Assembly (NCBI RefSeq): GCF_009861505.1 | Contig: NZ_WTFT01000028.1 | Span: 1 to 64,000, forward strand | Length of the DNA: 64,000 bases | Reading direction: 5' to 3' | Source: Pseudomonas izuensis | GTDB lineage: Bacteria > Pseudomonadota > Gammaproteobacteria > Pseudomonadales > Pseudomonadaceae | Shown here: piece by piece, positions 8,745 to 17,819 of the stretch | Position numbering within the stretch: the stretch's first letter is position 1 | Layout: each line of letters starts with the position of its first letter | Made by a program: the position numbers and the translations under genes | Notes under the pieces: generated by a model | The model's input: only the letters and a program-made list of their open reading frames with translations | What the model was told of the DNA's origin: nothing | Database searches by the model: none

Positions 8745-10145
8745 TTACATCTGAGTCGCCATCCCCTCCACATTCATCGCCGCCTGGCGCAAAGCTTCGG
8801 AGCGGGTCGGGTGTGGATGACAGGTCAGGGCGATATCTTCGGCCGAGGCGCTGAACTCCATGGCTACGCAATACTCGCCAATCATTTCACTGACACTCGG
8901 CCCGACAAGGTGAACACCAAGGATTTCATCCGTTCGCTCATCGGCCAGAACCTTGGCGAAGCCTTCGGTTTCGTGATTGATTTTCGCCCGGCTGTTGGCG
9001 GTAAAGGGGAATTTGCCGACCTTGTATGCCCGGCCTTCGGCCTTCAGTTGCTCTTCGGTCCTGCCGACGCTGGCCAGTTCGGGTTTGGTGTAGATCACGT
9101 TGGGAATCAACTCATAGTTGACCTCGCCGGCCTTGCCTACGATCTGCTCGACACAGGCCATGGCTTCGTCTTCGGCTTTGTGCGCGAGCATCGGTCCGGA
9201 CGTCACGTCGCCAATGACCCAAATCCCGGCGGCTTCGGTGCGGTGGCCCTTGTTGGCGAGCATGCCGCGTTTGTCCGTGGCAAGGCCGACGTTCTCCAGC
9301 CCCAGCCCTTGCGTGTAAGGTCGGCGTCCGATGGCCACCAGTACGTAATCGGCTTCGAGCGTTTCGCTCGTGCCGCCCGCGGCAGGTTCAACACTCAGTT
9401 GGACGCCACTATCGGACGTTGTCGCGCGGGTCACTTTCGAGCTCAGCTTGAAGCTGATGCCTTGCTTGCTCAACGAGCGCTGCAGGGTTTTGCCCGCTTC
9501 GCCATCCACACCGGGACAAATCCGGTCGAGGAATTCGACCACGGTCACCTGAGCGCCCAAACGCCGCCACACCGATCCCAGCTCCAGGCCGATCACGCCG
9601 GCGCCGATCACCACCAGGTGCTTGGGCACTTCTGCCAGTGACAGCGCGCCGGTGGAGTCGAGGATGCGCTTGTTATCGATGTCCACGCCGGGCAGGGGAG
9701 TGGGCTCGGAACCGGTGGCGATGATGATGTCCTTGGCGCTCAATTCGGTCTTGCCGCCTGCGTTGTCCGTCACCGTAACTTTGCCCGGCCCGTCGATGTG
9801 GCCCCAACCCTTGATCCAGTCGACCTTGTTTTTGCGAAAGAGAAACTCGATGCCTTTGGTCAACCCGGTGACGCTTTCCTCCTTCTGTTTCATCATCTGG
9901 GTGAGATTGAGCGTGGGTTTGACCTCGATACCCAGGTTGGCGAATTCCGCTCCCATGGCCGCGTCGTAAAGTTCGGAGGCGTGCAGCAACGCCTTGGACG
10001 GCATGCAGCCGACGTTCAGGCAGGTTCCGCCGAGGGTGGCGCGTCCTTCTACGCAAGCTGCTTTCAAACCCAGTTGCCCTGCGCGGATGGCTGCGTTGTA
10101 GCCGCCGGGGCCACCGCCGAGTATCACGACGTCATAAGTGCTCAT
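8745..10145 (-). CDS. lpd3: Dihydrolipoyl dehydrogenase (stand-alone paralogue)
   Basis: A 466-residue pyridine nucleotide-disulphide oxidoreductase that reoxidises protein-bound dihydrolipoamide with NAD+. It has the FAD motif GGGPGGYNAA at residues 10-19, the redox-active disulphide GGTCLNVGCMPSK (Cys42, Cys47), the NAD motif GAGVIGLELGSVW, and the catalytic HPHPTRSEAL at the C-terminus. The start at 10145 gives the canonical N-terminus; a longer in-frame extension has no homologous look. No 2-oxoacid dehydrogenase E1/E2 genes adjoin it, which fits the third, unlinked lpd of Pseudomonas (lpd3). The symbol is inferred from that context only. Confidence 0.93.
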   Translation of the reverse strand: MSTYDVVILGGGPGGYNAAIRAGQLGLKAACVEGRATLGGTCLNVGCMPSKALLHASELYDAAMGAEFANLGIEVKPTLNLTQMMKQKEESVTGLTKGIEFLFRKNKVDWIKGWGHIDGPGKVTVTDNAGGKTELSAKDIIIATGSEPTPLPGVDIDNKRILDSTGALSLAEVPKHLVVIGAGVIGLELGSVWRRLGAQVTVVEFLDRICPGVDGEAGKTLQRSLSKQGISFKLSSKVTRATTSDSGVQLSVEPAAGGTSETLEADYVLVAIGRRPYTQGLGLENVGLATDKRGMLANKGHRTEAAGIWVIGDVTSGPMLAHKAEDEAMACVEQIVGKAGEVNYELIPNVIYTKPELASVGRTEEQLKAEGRAYKVGKFPFTANSRAKINHETEGFAKVLADERTDEILGVHLVGPSVSEMIGEYCVAMEFSASAEDIALTCHPHPTRSEALRQAAMNVEGMATQM

Positions 10146-10203
10146 GGAATGACTCCTGGATCGAAAGAGGACGGAAGGTGTAAAGGTAGTTGTATAAAAA
10201 ATT

Positions 10204-10222
10204 ACGTACATAATATGTGCGT
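10204..10222. promoter_or_regulatory. Near-palindrome between lpd and the SPFH operon
   Basis: ACGTACAT-AAT-ATGTGCGT is an inverted repeat with one mismatch. It lies 59 bases upstream of the lpd start, in the AT-rich divergent spacer. It could be an operator for either side; the protein is unknown. Confidence 0.35.
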
Positions 10223-10307
10223 TTTGACGAGTTTCGGTCAAGGCTTCAGCCAAGGGACAGGTCGAGCGTTTTTAGATAGCGCAATTAAGTACGAATATTT
10301 CACCATT

Positions 10308-10326
10308 TTCGTTATATCGTAACGAA
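10308..10326. promoter_or_regulatory. Perfect palindrome upstream of the SPFH/P-type ATPase operon
   Basis: TTCGTTA-TATCG-TAACGAA is a perfect 7+7 inverted repeat ending 33 bases before the first SPFH start codon. Its centre matches 10 of 15 positions of the perfect Zur box at 21967-21981 (GTTATA and TAAC are kept). It is a candidate operator for a metal regulator, but the partial match is not enough to name Zur. Confidence 0.45.
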
Positions 10327-10359
10327 TTGCGATAAAACAAAGCTGAACACTGGGGTGGT

Positions 10360-12318
10360 ATGCAAGTCGATCTCGATGTGGAGGAGGCGCAGATAGCCGG
10401 GCTGCCGCGCTTTCAACAGGCGGTTTTTCAAGGGCGGCGATTGCGTCAGTTCGCTATTGGCTTCGGCGCGTTGGCGGCGATGGGGCTGGTGCTGGGTTTT
10501 TTTGTGGGGCTGTTTGCGTCGCAATCTCTTTGGCCGGCGTTGCTGTTCAATCAAAGCGCTGCGTTGCTCGTATTGGTTGCTGGGTTTCAATCGGCCTGGT
10601 GGGTGACGCAATGGCGAGCGCGGGCGCTGAGTCCGGTCATGCCGGCGGTTGTAGTTGAAGAAATCGAATCTCCGGTTGGCTGGTACGAACGGCTGCTGGT
10701 GCGCATAGGCCAGCGCTGGCTGACCACCCTCAAGCAGATCGGTGCGCCGACACTGTGGCTCGGCGGTTGGGCATTGTTGGCGCTGCTTTGCATCGAACAG
10801 GTCTGGAACCTTGGCCTGCCACCCGCCGCGTTGGGCTTGTCGGCCACGGTCGGCGCGGCGCTGGCGTTGTTGCTGGCTTTCGGTTTGCTGGTGCTGGAGC
10901 GTCAACTGGCCCAGGAAAACCCGGCGCAGTGGCCAGAAGCCGGGGCATTGTCGCAACTGGCACGCGTCACAATCATCAGCCTGGTGCTCGGTGCCTTGTG
11001 CCTGTTGTTCGGCAATGAAACCTCGATCTGGCCAGTACGTCTGGCGGTACTGATCGGCCTCCTGCCGGGGCTGGTCGCGGTGGAATTGTTGTTGCGCGTT
11101 GTGCTGTCATTGTTCAGTCCCCGTCGCGAACAACTTGAACCGGCAATGCTGGCGCGCAGTTTTGTCGCCGACATGCTGCGCTGGCCACCGCAGCCGTTGC
11201 TGGCGTTGCAGCACGAATTGCACAACCGCTTCGGCATCGACCTGCGGCAGATCTGGGCTTTCACTTACATGCGTCGGGCATTTTTGCCGGTGCTGGCCGT
11301 TGTTGTACTCGTGGGTTGGTCACTCACTGGCCTCCATGAAATACCGCTGCAAGGGCGGGGCATTTACGAGCGTTTCGGCAAACCTGTGACGGTGTTCGGT
11401 CCCGGTTTGCACGCCGGTTTACCTTGGCCGCTGGGTCGGGTGTTGAGTGTCGAGAACGGCGTGGTTCACGAGTTGGCCACCAGCGTTGGCGAAACCTCGG
11501 CTCCCGTGCAGGTCGACCCTGCCGAAGGTCCGGCGCCGATCACGGCCAATCGGCTGTGGGACGCGAGCCATGTGAACGACAAATCCCAGGTGATCGCCAG
11601 CAGCCGTGCCGAAAAGCAGAGCTTTCAGATCGTCAACATGGATGTGCGCTTCGTCTATCGCATCGGCCTGACCGATCAGGCGGCACTGGCGGCAACCTAC
11701 AACAGCGCAGATGTGCCGACACTGATTCGTAGCACCGCCAGCAGGATTCTGGTCCACGACTTCGCCTCGCGAACCCTCGACGGTTTGCTCGGCGAAGACC
11801 GGGTAGGGCTTGCCGAAGAAATCGGCCGCGCGGTGCAGGGGGATCTGGAGAAACTCGACAGCGGCGTGGAAATTCTCGCCACGGTGGTCGAAGCGATTCA
11901 CCCGCCAGCCGGGGCCGCCAATGCCTATCACGGTGTGCAAGCGGCACAGATTGGTGTGCAGGCGTTGATCGCTCGCGAGCGCGGAGCGGCCGCGGAGGCT
12001 ACCAACCAGGCGCAGTTGCAGGCGAGCATCGCCCGTGATCAAGCAACGGCCAGCGCCCGTGAAATCAATGCGGTTGCGCAAGCAGCCGACCTCAAATTCA
12101 CCGCCGAGAGAAAAGCTTACATCAGTGCCGGTCAGGCCTTTGTGTTGGAGCAATACCTCAGTCAGCTTTCCCAGGGCCTGGCCAATGCCAGGTTGCTGGT
12201 GCTCGATCATCGTCTGGGTGGCAGCAACAATGCGCCGACCATCGACCTGCGTACATTCACGTTGCCGGCTGATCCTGCGCCGTCGCGTCAAACCGCTCAG
12301 CCAGGAGCTGCCAATTGA
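10360..12318 (+). CDS. Large SPFH (HflK-like) membrane protein with polytopic N-terminal domain
   Basis: A 652-residue protein. Residues about 25-300 contain roughly six hydrophobic segments in three pairs, an extension not present in classical HflK. After a further membrane helix (about 308-325) comes an SPFH/band-7 domain (GRGIYERFGKPVTVFGPGLHAGLPWP at about 334-360, with VRFVYRIGLTDQ later). It ends in an Ala/Gln-rich coiled coil (about 530-600), where SPFH proteins oligomerise. It is the first gene of a four-gene unit; the next start overlaps its stop. It probably forms a membrane ring or scaffold with the two following proteins. The function of this family is not established to my knowledge. 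Confidence 0.85.
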   Translation: MQVDLDVEEAQIAGLPRFQQAVFQGRRLRQFAIGFGALAAMGLVLGFFVGLFASQSLWPALLFNQSAALLVLVAGFQSAWWVTQWRARALSPVMPAVVVEEIESPVGWYERLLVRIGQRWLTTLKQIGAPTLWLGGWALLALLCIEQVWNLGLPPAALGLSATVGAALALLLAFGLLVLERQLAQENPAQWPEAGALSQLARVTIISLVLGALCLLFGNETSIWPVRLAVLIGLLPGLVAVELLLRVVLSLFSPRREQLEPAMLARSFVADMLRWPPQPLLALQHELHNRFGIDLRQIWAFTYMRRAFLPVLAVVVLVGWSLTGLHEIPLQGRGIYERFGKPVTVFGPGLHAGLPWPLGRVLSVENGVVHELATSVGETSAPVQVDPAEGPAPITANRLWDASHVNDKSQVIASSRAEKQSFQIVNMDVRFVYRIGLTDQAALAATYNSADVPTLIRSTASRILVHDFASRTLDGLLGEDRVGLAEEIGRAVQGDLEKLDSGVEILATVVEAIHPPAGAANAYHGVQAAQIGVQALIARERGAAAEATNQAQLQASIARDQATASAREINAVAQAADLKFTAERKAYISAGQAFVLEQYLSQLSQGLANARLLVLDHRLGGSNNAPTIDLRTFTLPADPAPSRQTAQPGAAN

Positions 12319-13361
12319 GCCAGTCTCACACTCACGATCACGATGATCACGCCGGCCATGATCACGGCCATGGCGGGCATCATCACCACGGTCACCATCA
12401 TCATCACCATCATGGCGATCCTCAGGAAGCCGGCCCTTTTCCCTGGCGGCGCATGGGGTGGGCGGTTTTGCTGGTGGCGTTCGCGGTGGCAGCGGCGAGC
12501 CTGGTACAGGTGCGTTCGGGGGAAGCCACAGTCATCACGCGTTTCGGCAATCCGTCGCGGGTCTTGCTGGAGCCAGGGCTTGGCTGGCGTTGGCCTGCGC
12601 CGTTCGAAGCGGCGATCCCGGTCGATCTGCGGCTACGCACCACATCCAGCGGTTTGCAGGACGTGGGTACGCGGGACGGTTTGCGCATCATCGTTCAAGC
12701 GTATGTGGCGTGGCAGGTGCAGGGTGACCCGGACAATGTGCAGCGCTTCATGCGCGCCGTGCAAAATCAGCCGGATGAAGCAGCGCGGCAGATTCGCACT
12801 TTTGTCGGCTCTGCGCTGGAAACCACCGCCAGCAGTTTTGATCTGGCCAACCTGGTAAACACCGATGCCAGTCAGGTGCACATCGCCGATTTCGAAGCGC
12901 AGTTGCGCCAGCAAATCGATCAGCAGTTGCTCGCCACTTATGGTGTGCGCGTATTGCAAGTCGGCATCGAGCGTCTGACCTTGCCATCGGTCACCCTCAC
13001 CGCGACGGTCGATCGCATGCGTGCCGAGCGTGAAACCATTGCCACCGAACGTACCGCCATCGGCAAGCGTGAAGCGGCGCAAATTCGTTCCGCCGCCGAG
13101 CGTGATGCGCGAATCGTGCAGGCCGATGCCACGGTGAAAGCAGCGGGTATTGAAGCGCAATCGCGCGTCGAAGCCGCAGAAATTTATGGGCGCGCCTACG
13201 CTGGTTCGCCGCAGCTGTATAACTTGCTTCGTTCACTCGACACCTTGGGCACTGTGGTCACGCCGGGAACCAAGCTGATTCTGCGCACCGATGCAGCGCC
13301 ATTTCGGGTGTTGGTTGACGGTCCGCCAAACCTCGATAACAAATCTGGATCGCAACCATGA
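12315..13361 (+). CDS. SPFH (HflK/HflC-like) protein with His-rich N-terminus
   Basis: A 348-residue protein starting at TTG in a TTGA overlap with the previous stop. The first 33 residues hold 18 histidines mixed with Asp and Gly, a typical zinc/nickel/copper-binding tail, exposed on the cytoplasmic side if topology follows HflK. A single membrane helix (about 52-70) is followed by an SPFH domain (ATVITRFGNPSRVLLEPGLGWRWP) and an Ala/Glu/Arg-rich coiled coil (about 230-300). The His tail beside a metal ATPase gene suggests metal sensing, buffering or delivery to the pump. This is inference from context. Confidence 0.87.
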   Translation: MSQSHTHDHDDHAGHDHGHGGHHHHGHHHHHHHGDPQEAGPFPWRRMGWAVLLVAFAVAAASLVQVRSGEATVITRFGNPSRVLLEPGLGWRWPAPFEAAIPVDLRLRTTSSGLQDVGTRDGLRIIVQAYVAWQVQGDPDNVQRFMRAVQNQPDEAARQIRTFVGSALETTASSFDLANLVNTDASQVHIADFEAQLRQQIDQQLLATYGVRVLQVGIERLTLPSVTLTATVDRMRAERETIATERTAIGKREAAQIRSAAERDARIVQADATVKAAGIEAQSRVEAAEIYGRAYAGSPQLYNLLRSLDTLGTVVTPGTKLILRTDAAPFRVLVDGPPNLDNKSGSQP

Positions 13362-14416
13362 GTTGGGTTCCACGTGGAACAAATGAGTTGAGTAGCCCCT
13401 GGATTCAGGCCGGGCGCTTGGCATTTCTCGCGTTATACGCAGTGACGGTATTGGCCGCCTTGGCGTGGGCATTCTCCAATGTACGGCAGATTGATCCACA
13501 GGACCGTGCGGTGGTTTTGCATTTCGGTGCCCTGGATCGCATCCAGAATGCCGGGTTGTTGTTGGCTTGGCCGCGACCGTTTGAACAGGTCATTTTGTTG
13601 CCGGCGGCGGATCGGGTGATCGAGCGTCGGGTGGAAAACCTGCTGCGCAGTGGTGCCGCCATACAAGCCGATCGAGTCGCCAGTTTCGCCACGCCGATCA
13701 GTGATGCACTGGCGGGCTCCGGCTATTTACTGACCGGCGATGCCGGGGTGGTGCAACTCGATGTTCGGGTTTTCTACAAAGTCACTGACCCCTATGCCTT
13801 CGTGGTGCAAGGCGAACACGTGCTGCCGGCACTGGATCGGCTTGTCACCCGTAGCGCGGTTGCGCTGACAGCGGCACGAGATCTGGACACCATTCTGGTG
13901 GCGCGACCAGAACTGATTGGAGCTGATAGCCAGGCTGCCGAAAGACGTGAGCGCTTGCGTGGCGACCTGGTGCAAGGCATCAATCAACGCCTGGCTGAAT
14001 TGACCGCAACCGGGCAGGGCCTGGGAATTGAAGTAGCGCGTGTCGATGTGCAATCGAGTTTGCCCGGCCCGGCGGTGAACGCCTTTAATGCCGTACTGAC
14101 GGCCAGCCAGCAAGCCGACAAAGCCGTGGCCAACGCGCGCACCGACGCCGAGAAACTGACCCAGGGCGCCAACGAAGAAGCCGACCGTGTGCTGCAAGTG
14201 GCCCATGCCCAGGCCAGCGAACGATTGGCCAAAGCCTCTGCTGATACTGCCACGGTGTTGAGCCTGGCCAAGGCGCAACAACAGGGTACCGACCCACAAA
14301 TGTTGCTGCGGATCTACCGCGAGCGGATGCCGAAAATTCTCGGCCAGGCTGGCTCGGTGACCACGGTTGACCCCAAAGACGATTCCCGCCTGATCATTCA
14401 GGGAGCTGCCCAATGA
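13358..14416 (+). CDS. SPFH (HflC-like) membrane protein
   Basis: A 352-residue protein with one N-terminal membrane helix (about 22-42), an SPFH domain (DPQDRAVVLHFGALDRIQNAG at about 47-66, VQLDVRVFYKVTDPYAFV later) and a C-terminal helical stretch rich in Ala, Gln and charged residues (about 230-310). ATGA overlaps at both ends couple it to its neighbours. It is not the housekeeping hflC, which normally follows hflK beside hfq and hflX. Probably the third subunit of a mixed SPFH complex. Confidence 0.87.
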   Translation: MSWVPRGTNELSSPWIQAGRLAFLALYAVTVLAALAWAFSNVRQIDPQDRAVVLHFGALDRIQNAGLLLAWPRPFEQVILLPAADRVIERRVENLLRSGAAIQADRVASFATPISDALAGSGYLLTGDAGVVQLDVRVFYKVTDPYAFVVQGEHVLPALDRLVTRSAVALTAARDLDTILVARPELIGADSQAAERRERLRGDLVQGINQRLAELTATGQGLGIEVARVDVQSSLPGPAVNAFNAVLTASQQADKAVANARTDAEKLTQGANEEADRVLQVAHAQASERLAKASADTATVLSLAKAQQQGTDPQMLLRIYRERMPKILGQAGSVTTVDPKDDSRLIIQGAAQ

Positions 14417-16326
14417 CTGCGCAAACTGCCGCTGCACCGAGCATGTTGTCCTCGGCCGAACAACGCAGCGCCGCCCGCCAATTGACCCTGGCCATGCTCG
14501 CTCTCGGCTTGCTCGCGCTGGGTCTTGTCTGGCGCTGGTTATCGCCCGAGCAGACCGGCGTCAGCCAATTGCTGCTCGGTTTTGCTTCCGTGCTAGTGGC
14601 CGTGCCGGTTATGCGTTCGGCCTGGTACAGCCTGCGTTACCCGAGCCTGCACGGCATCACCGATCAGTTGATCGCCCTGGCCATGCTCGGTGCCTGGGCG
14701 ACTGGCGATCTGCTGACGGCTGCCTTGCTGCCGATCATCATGATCTTTGGCCACGTACTGGAAGAGCGCAGTGTGATCGGTTCGCAGGAAGCCATTCACG
14801 CCCTCGGCAAGCTGACGCGCAGCCATGCCCGAAAGATTCAGGCTGACGGTTCCATCGTCGAAGTCGACAATGGCACGCTCAAGGCAGGTGACCGGGTGGA
14901 AGTGCGCGCTGGCGATCGAGTACCGGCTGACGGGTTGGTGCTGTCCGGCCAGGCGAGTCTCGACACCGCGTCCATTACTGGCGAGTCGGTGCCGATAGAG
15001 GCGGGTGTCGGTATGCCGGTGTTTGGTGGTGCAATCAACCTCGACGGCCTGCTGCGCATTGAAGTAACCCGTACCGGCCACGAGTCGACCCTCGGCAAAG
15101 TTATCGCGCTGATGCAAAACGCCGAACGTTCCAAGCCACCGATCACACGGCTGCTGGAGCGTTACGCCGGCAGCTACATGGTGCTGGTGTTGTTGCTGGC
15201 GGCAGTGACCTGGTTCATCACCAACAATGCCCAGGCGATGCTCGCCGTACTGGTGGCAGCCTGTCCGTGTGCGCTCGTGTTGTCGGCACCGGCGACAGCG
15301 ATCGCGGGGGTGGCGGTGGCGGCGCGACACGGCATTCTGATTCGCAGCTCTGCGTTTCTTGAGGAGCTGGCAGACCTGACTTCGCTGGTGGTCGACAAGA
15401 CCGGAACCCTGACCTTTGGCACCTTGCGCCTGCAATCCATCGACAGCCCGCTTGAAGACCGAAGCCATGTCCTGAAACTTGCCGCCAGCCTCGGTTCGGC
15501 CAGCAGTCACCCGGTGAGCCGGGCGCTGGCCGGGTTGGTGATGCAGGAGCATTTTTTGTTGCTCACGGATATTCATGAACGTCAGGGGTTAGGGGTGGTG
15601 GCCATGACGGAGCAGGGTGAAGCGGCGCTCGGAAGACCGGAATTGTTCGCCCAATTGGATATTCCCGTATCAGCCGTACCCGACCACGACGGGCCGATTG
15701 CCGGGCTGGCACTCAATGGTGAATTCCTCGCCTGGCTGCTGCTGGCCGACAGTGTGAAACCCGAAGCAAGGTTTGCCCTGAATGAGTTGCGTGACCTTGG
15801 ATTGGGCCGGCAACTGTTGCTCACCGGTGACCGACAAAGTGTCGCGCATACGTTGGCGCGGGATGTGGGCATCAGTGACGTCGAAGCGCAGGCGTTGCCC
15901 GAGGACAAACTCAACCGTGTGTTGAAAGAAATCGGTAATGGTTTTCGGCCTATGGTGGTGGGCGACGGCATCAACGATTCGTTGGCCCTCAAGGCCGGTG
16001 TGGTCGGCGTGGCCATGGGCGCGGGTGGCGCGGATATCGCCCTGGCTTCGGCCGACATCGTGTTGATCGGCAGCGACTTGCGCCGCCTGGGGACCTGTGT
16101 GCGCTTGAGTCGCCAGTGCCGGCAAACCTTGCAGGTGAATGTGATCATCGGTCTGGGCTGGACCCTGGCCATTGTGGCCTTCGCCGCGTTCGGCTGGCTT
16201 GGCGCGGCCGGGGCAATGATTGCAGCGTTGCTGCACAACCTCAGCACATTATTGGTATTGGGTAATGCCGGGCGGTTGCTGCGGTTTCAGGAGCCGCTAC
16301 TGAAACTCAAGGACGATCCTTTGTAG
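14413..16326 (+). CDS. P1B-type heavy-metal translocating ATPase
   Basis: A 637-residue heavy-metal pump. It has the phosphorylation motif DKTGTLT at about residue 326, the metal-site CPC in helix 6 (AACPCALVLSAPATA, about 281-290), the TGES actuator loop (ITGESVPIEAGVGMPVFGGAIN), an SSHPVSRAL nucleotide-binding HP motif and the hinge VGDGINDSLALKAGVVGVAMG. There is no N-terminal HMA or Cys-rich metal-binding domain, so the His tail of the second SPFH protein could supply that role. CPC would fit Cu+, Zn2+ or Cd2+; the metal cannot be fixed by eye. Last gene of the SPFH operon, ATGA-overlapping. Confidence 0.92.
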   Translation: MTAQTAAAPSMLSSAEQRSAARQLTLAMLALGLLALGLVWRWLSPEQTGVSQLLLGFASVLVAVPVMRSAWYSLRYPSLHGITDQLIALAMLGAWATGDLLTAALLPIIMIFGHVLEERSVIGSQEAIHALGKLTRSHARKIQADGSIVEVDNGTLKAGDRVEVRAGDRVPADGLVLSGQASLDTASITGESVPIEAGVGMPVFGGAINLDGLLRIEVTRTGHESTLGKVIALMQNAERSKPPITRLLERYAGSYMVLVLLLAAVTWFITNNAQAMLAVLVAACPCALVLSAPATAIAGVAVAARHGILIRSSAFLEELADLTSLVVDKTGTLTFGTLRLQSIDSPLEDRSHVLKLAASLGSASSHPVSRALAGLVMQEHFLLLTDIHERQGLGVVAMTEQGEAALGRPELFAQLDIPVSAVPDHDGPIAGLALNGEFLAWLLLADSVKPEARFALNELRDLGLGRQLLLTGDRQSVAHTLARDVGISDVEAQALPEDKLNRVLKEIGNGFRPMVVGDGINDSLALKAGVVGVAMGAGGADIALASADIVLIGSDLRRLGTCVRLSRQCRQTLQVNVIIGLGWTLAIVAFAAFGWLGAAGAMIAALLHNLSTLLVLGNAGRLLRFQEPLLKLKDDPL

Positions 16327-16440
16327 GAGCGAGCTCGGCTCCGGGCGGCGCTCCGACGATGGTCGTTAACGATTACGCGTGTTTTCTGGCTATACGCGGC
16401 GCTCTGGAGTTCTTCGCGAGCAAGCTCGCTCCTACAAAGG
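16322..16440. repeat. REP-like repeats in a 305-base gene-free stretch
   Basis: Facing elements TTGTAGGAGCGAGC and GCGAGCAAGCTCGCTCCTACAA bracket a GC-rich centre. The first begins inside the ATPase stop codon. They can fold as a long hairpin and may end or stabilise the operon mRNA. The rest of the stretch to 16631 is AT-richer, precedes the cyclopropane synthase-like gene and presumably holds its promoter; I cannot fix the -35/-10. Confidence 0.75.
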
Positions 16441-16631
16441 GATGGGTAGAAGGTTTACAGAACTGTGCGCCGAATCTGTAGTCATTTAGGGTAAGAGCGA
16501 TCATTTCTGTGAATTCACGGCGATTTTCCGGTGCGATAACTTCATGGAAATCCGCTATTAAATCGATAGGAAGCTATTTTTCAAGGATGGTCTAACCTCT
16601 CAGCAGACGTCTGAAACAAGGGGGATTATCC

Positions 16632-17819
16632 ATGCTCGCGCAACTTCCACCGGCCTTACAGAATCTGCAGTTACCGCTACGCCTGCGACTCTGGGACGGC
16701 CATGAATTCAATCTGGGGCCGACGCCCAGCGTCACGATTGTGGTCAAGGACCCGCAAATGGTTACCCAGCTCACCCAACCCAGCCTCAATGCGCTCGGGG
16801 CGGCGTTTGTCGAAGGAAAACTTGAGCTGGAAGGTTCCATCAGCGACGTGATCCGCGTCTGCGATGAATGGAGCCAGGCACTGGTGGACGAAGACGACGG
16901 TGGGGAGACGATCCGCACCGCGCATGACAAAGAAACCGACGCCAAAGCGATTTCGTATCACTACGACCTTTCCAACGCCTTTTATCAGCTATGGCTCGAT
17001 AGCGACATGGCTTATTCCTGCGCTTATTTCGAGACCGGCAGCGAAACCCTGGAGCAAGCCCAGCAAGCCAAGTTCCGTCATCTATGCCGCAAGTTGCGCC
17101 TGCAGCCTGGCGAGTATTTGCTGGATGTTGGCTGCGGTTGGGGCGGGTTGGCGCGGTATGCGGCCCGTGAGTTCGGCGCGAAGGTATTTGGCATTACCCT
17201 CAGTAAAGAGCAGCTTGCCCTGGCGAGGGAACGGGTGAAGGAAGAAGGTCTGGAAGACATGATCGAGCTGCAGTTGCTCGATTACCGTGACCTGCCTCAG
17301 GACGGTCGTTTCGACAAGGTTGTGAGTGTCGGCATGTTCGAACACGTCGGTCATGCAAACTTGGCCGAGTACTGCAAAACCTTGTTCGGCGCGGTGAAAG
17401 AGGGCGGCCTGGTGATGAACCACGGGATCACCGCCAAGCACACCGATGGCCGTCCGGTGGGGCGCGGTGCTGGTGAATTCATCGAGAAGTATGTGTTCCC
17501 CAACGGCGAGTTGCCGCACCTGTCCATGATCTCTGCCGAGATCAGCGAAGCAGGGCTGGAAATCGTCGATGTCGAGAGCCTGCGCCTGCACTACGCTCGC
17601 ACGCTGGATCACTGGAGCGAACGTCTGGAAGACAACCTCGAAGCCGCCGGCAAACTGGTGCCTGAACAAGCGTTGCGGATCTGGCGCCTGTACCTGGCAG
17701 GCTGCGCCTATGCGTTCGCCAGGGGCTGGATCAACCTGCATCAGATCCTGGCGGTCAAGGCGCACCCTGATGGCAGCCATGAACTGCCGTGGACGCGGGA
17801 CGACATTTACAACCCTTAA
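16632..17819 (+). CDS. Cyclopropane-fatty-acyl-phospholipid synthase family methyltransferase
   Basis: A 395-residue class I SAM-dependent methyltransferase of the CFA/mycolic acid synthase family. An N-terminal lipid-presenting region (1-105) is followed by the YHYDLSNAFYQLWLDSDMAYS entry motif, the SAM loop LLDVGCGWGGLARYAA, and the active-site region SVGMFEHVGH. These enzymes add a methylene bridge across unsaturated acyl chains of membrane phospholipids. The length is normal (E. coli Cfa is 382 residues). It converges with cardiolipin synthase, sharing 4 bases at the stops. A second, housekeeping Cfa may exist elsewhere, so no symbol is given. Confidence 0.9.
   Translation: MLAQLPPALQNLQLPLRLRLWDGHEFNLGPTPSVTIVVKDPQMVTQLTQPSLNALGAAFVEGKLELEGSISDVIRVCDEWSQALVDEDDGGETIRTAHDKETDAKAISYHYDLSNAFYQLWLDSDMAYSCAYFETGSETLEQAQQAKFRHLCRKLRLQPGEYLLDVGCGWGGLARYAAREFGAKVFGITLSKEQLALARERVKEEGLEDMIELQLLDYRDLPQDGRFDKVVSVGMFEHVGHANLAEYCKTLFGAVKEGGLVMNHGITAKHTDGRPVGRGAGEFIEKYVFPNGELPHLSMISAEISEAGLEIVDVESLRLHYARTLDHWSERLEDNLEAAGKLVPEQALRIWRLYLAGCAYAFARGWINLHQILAVKAHPDGSHELPWTRDDIYNP

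Noticed and set aside
10360..14416. Assignment of the SPFH genes as the housekeeping hflK/hflC pair
   Set aside because: There are three SPFH genes, one with a large extra membrane domain and one with a His-rich tail, and no hfq, hflX or related neighbours; the operon ends in a metal ATPase.
14593..15576. 327-codon open frame on the minus strand
   Set aside because: Antisense to the P1B ATPase gene; Gln/His/Arg-rich shadow translation.
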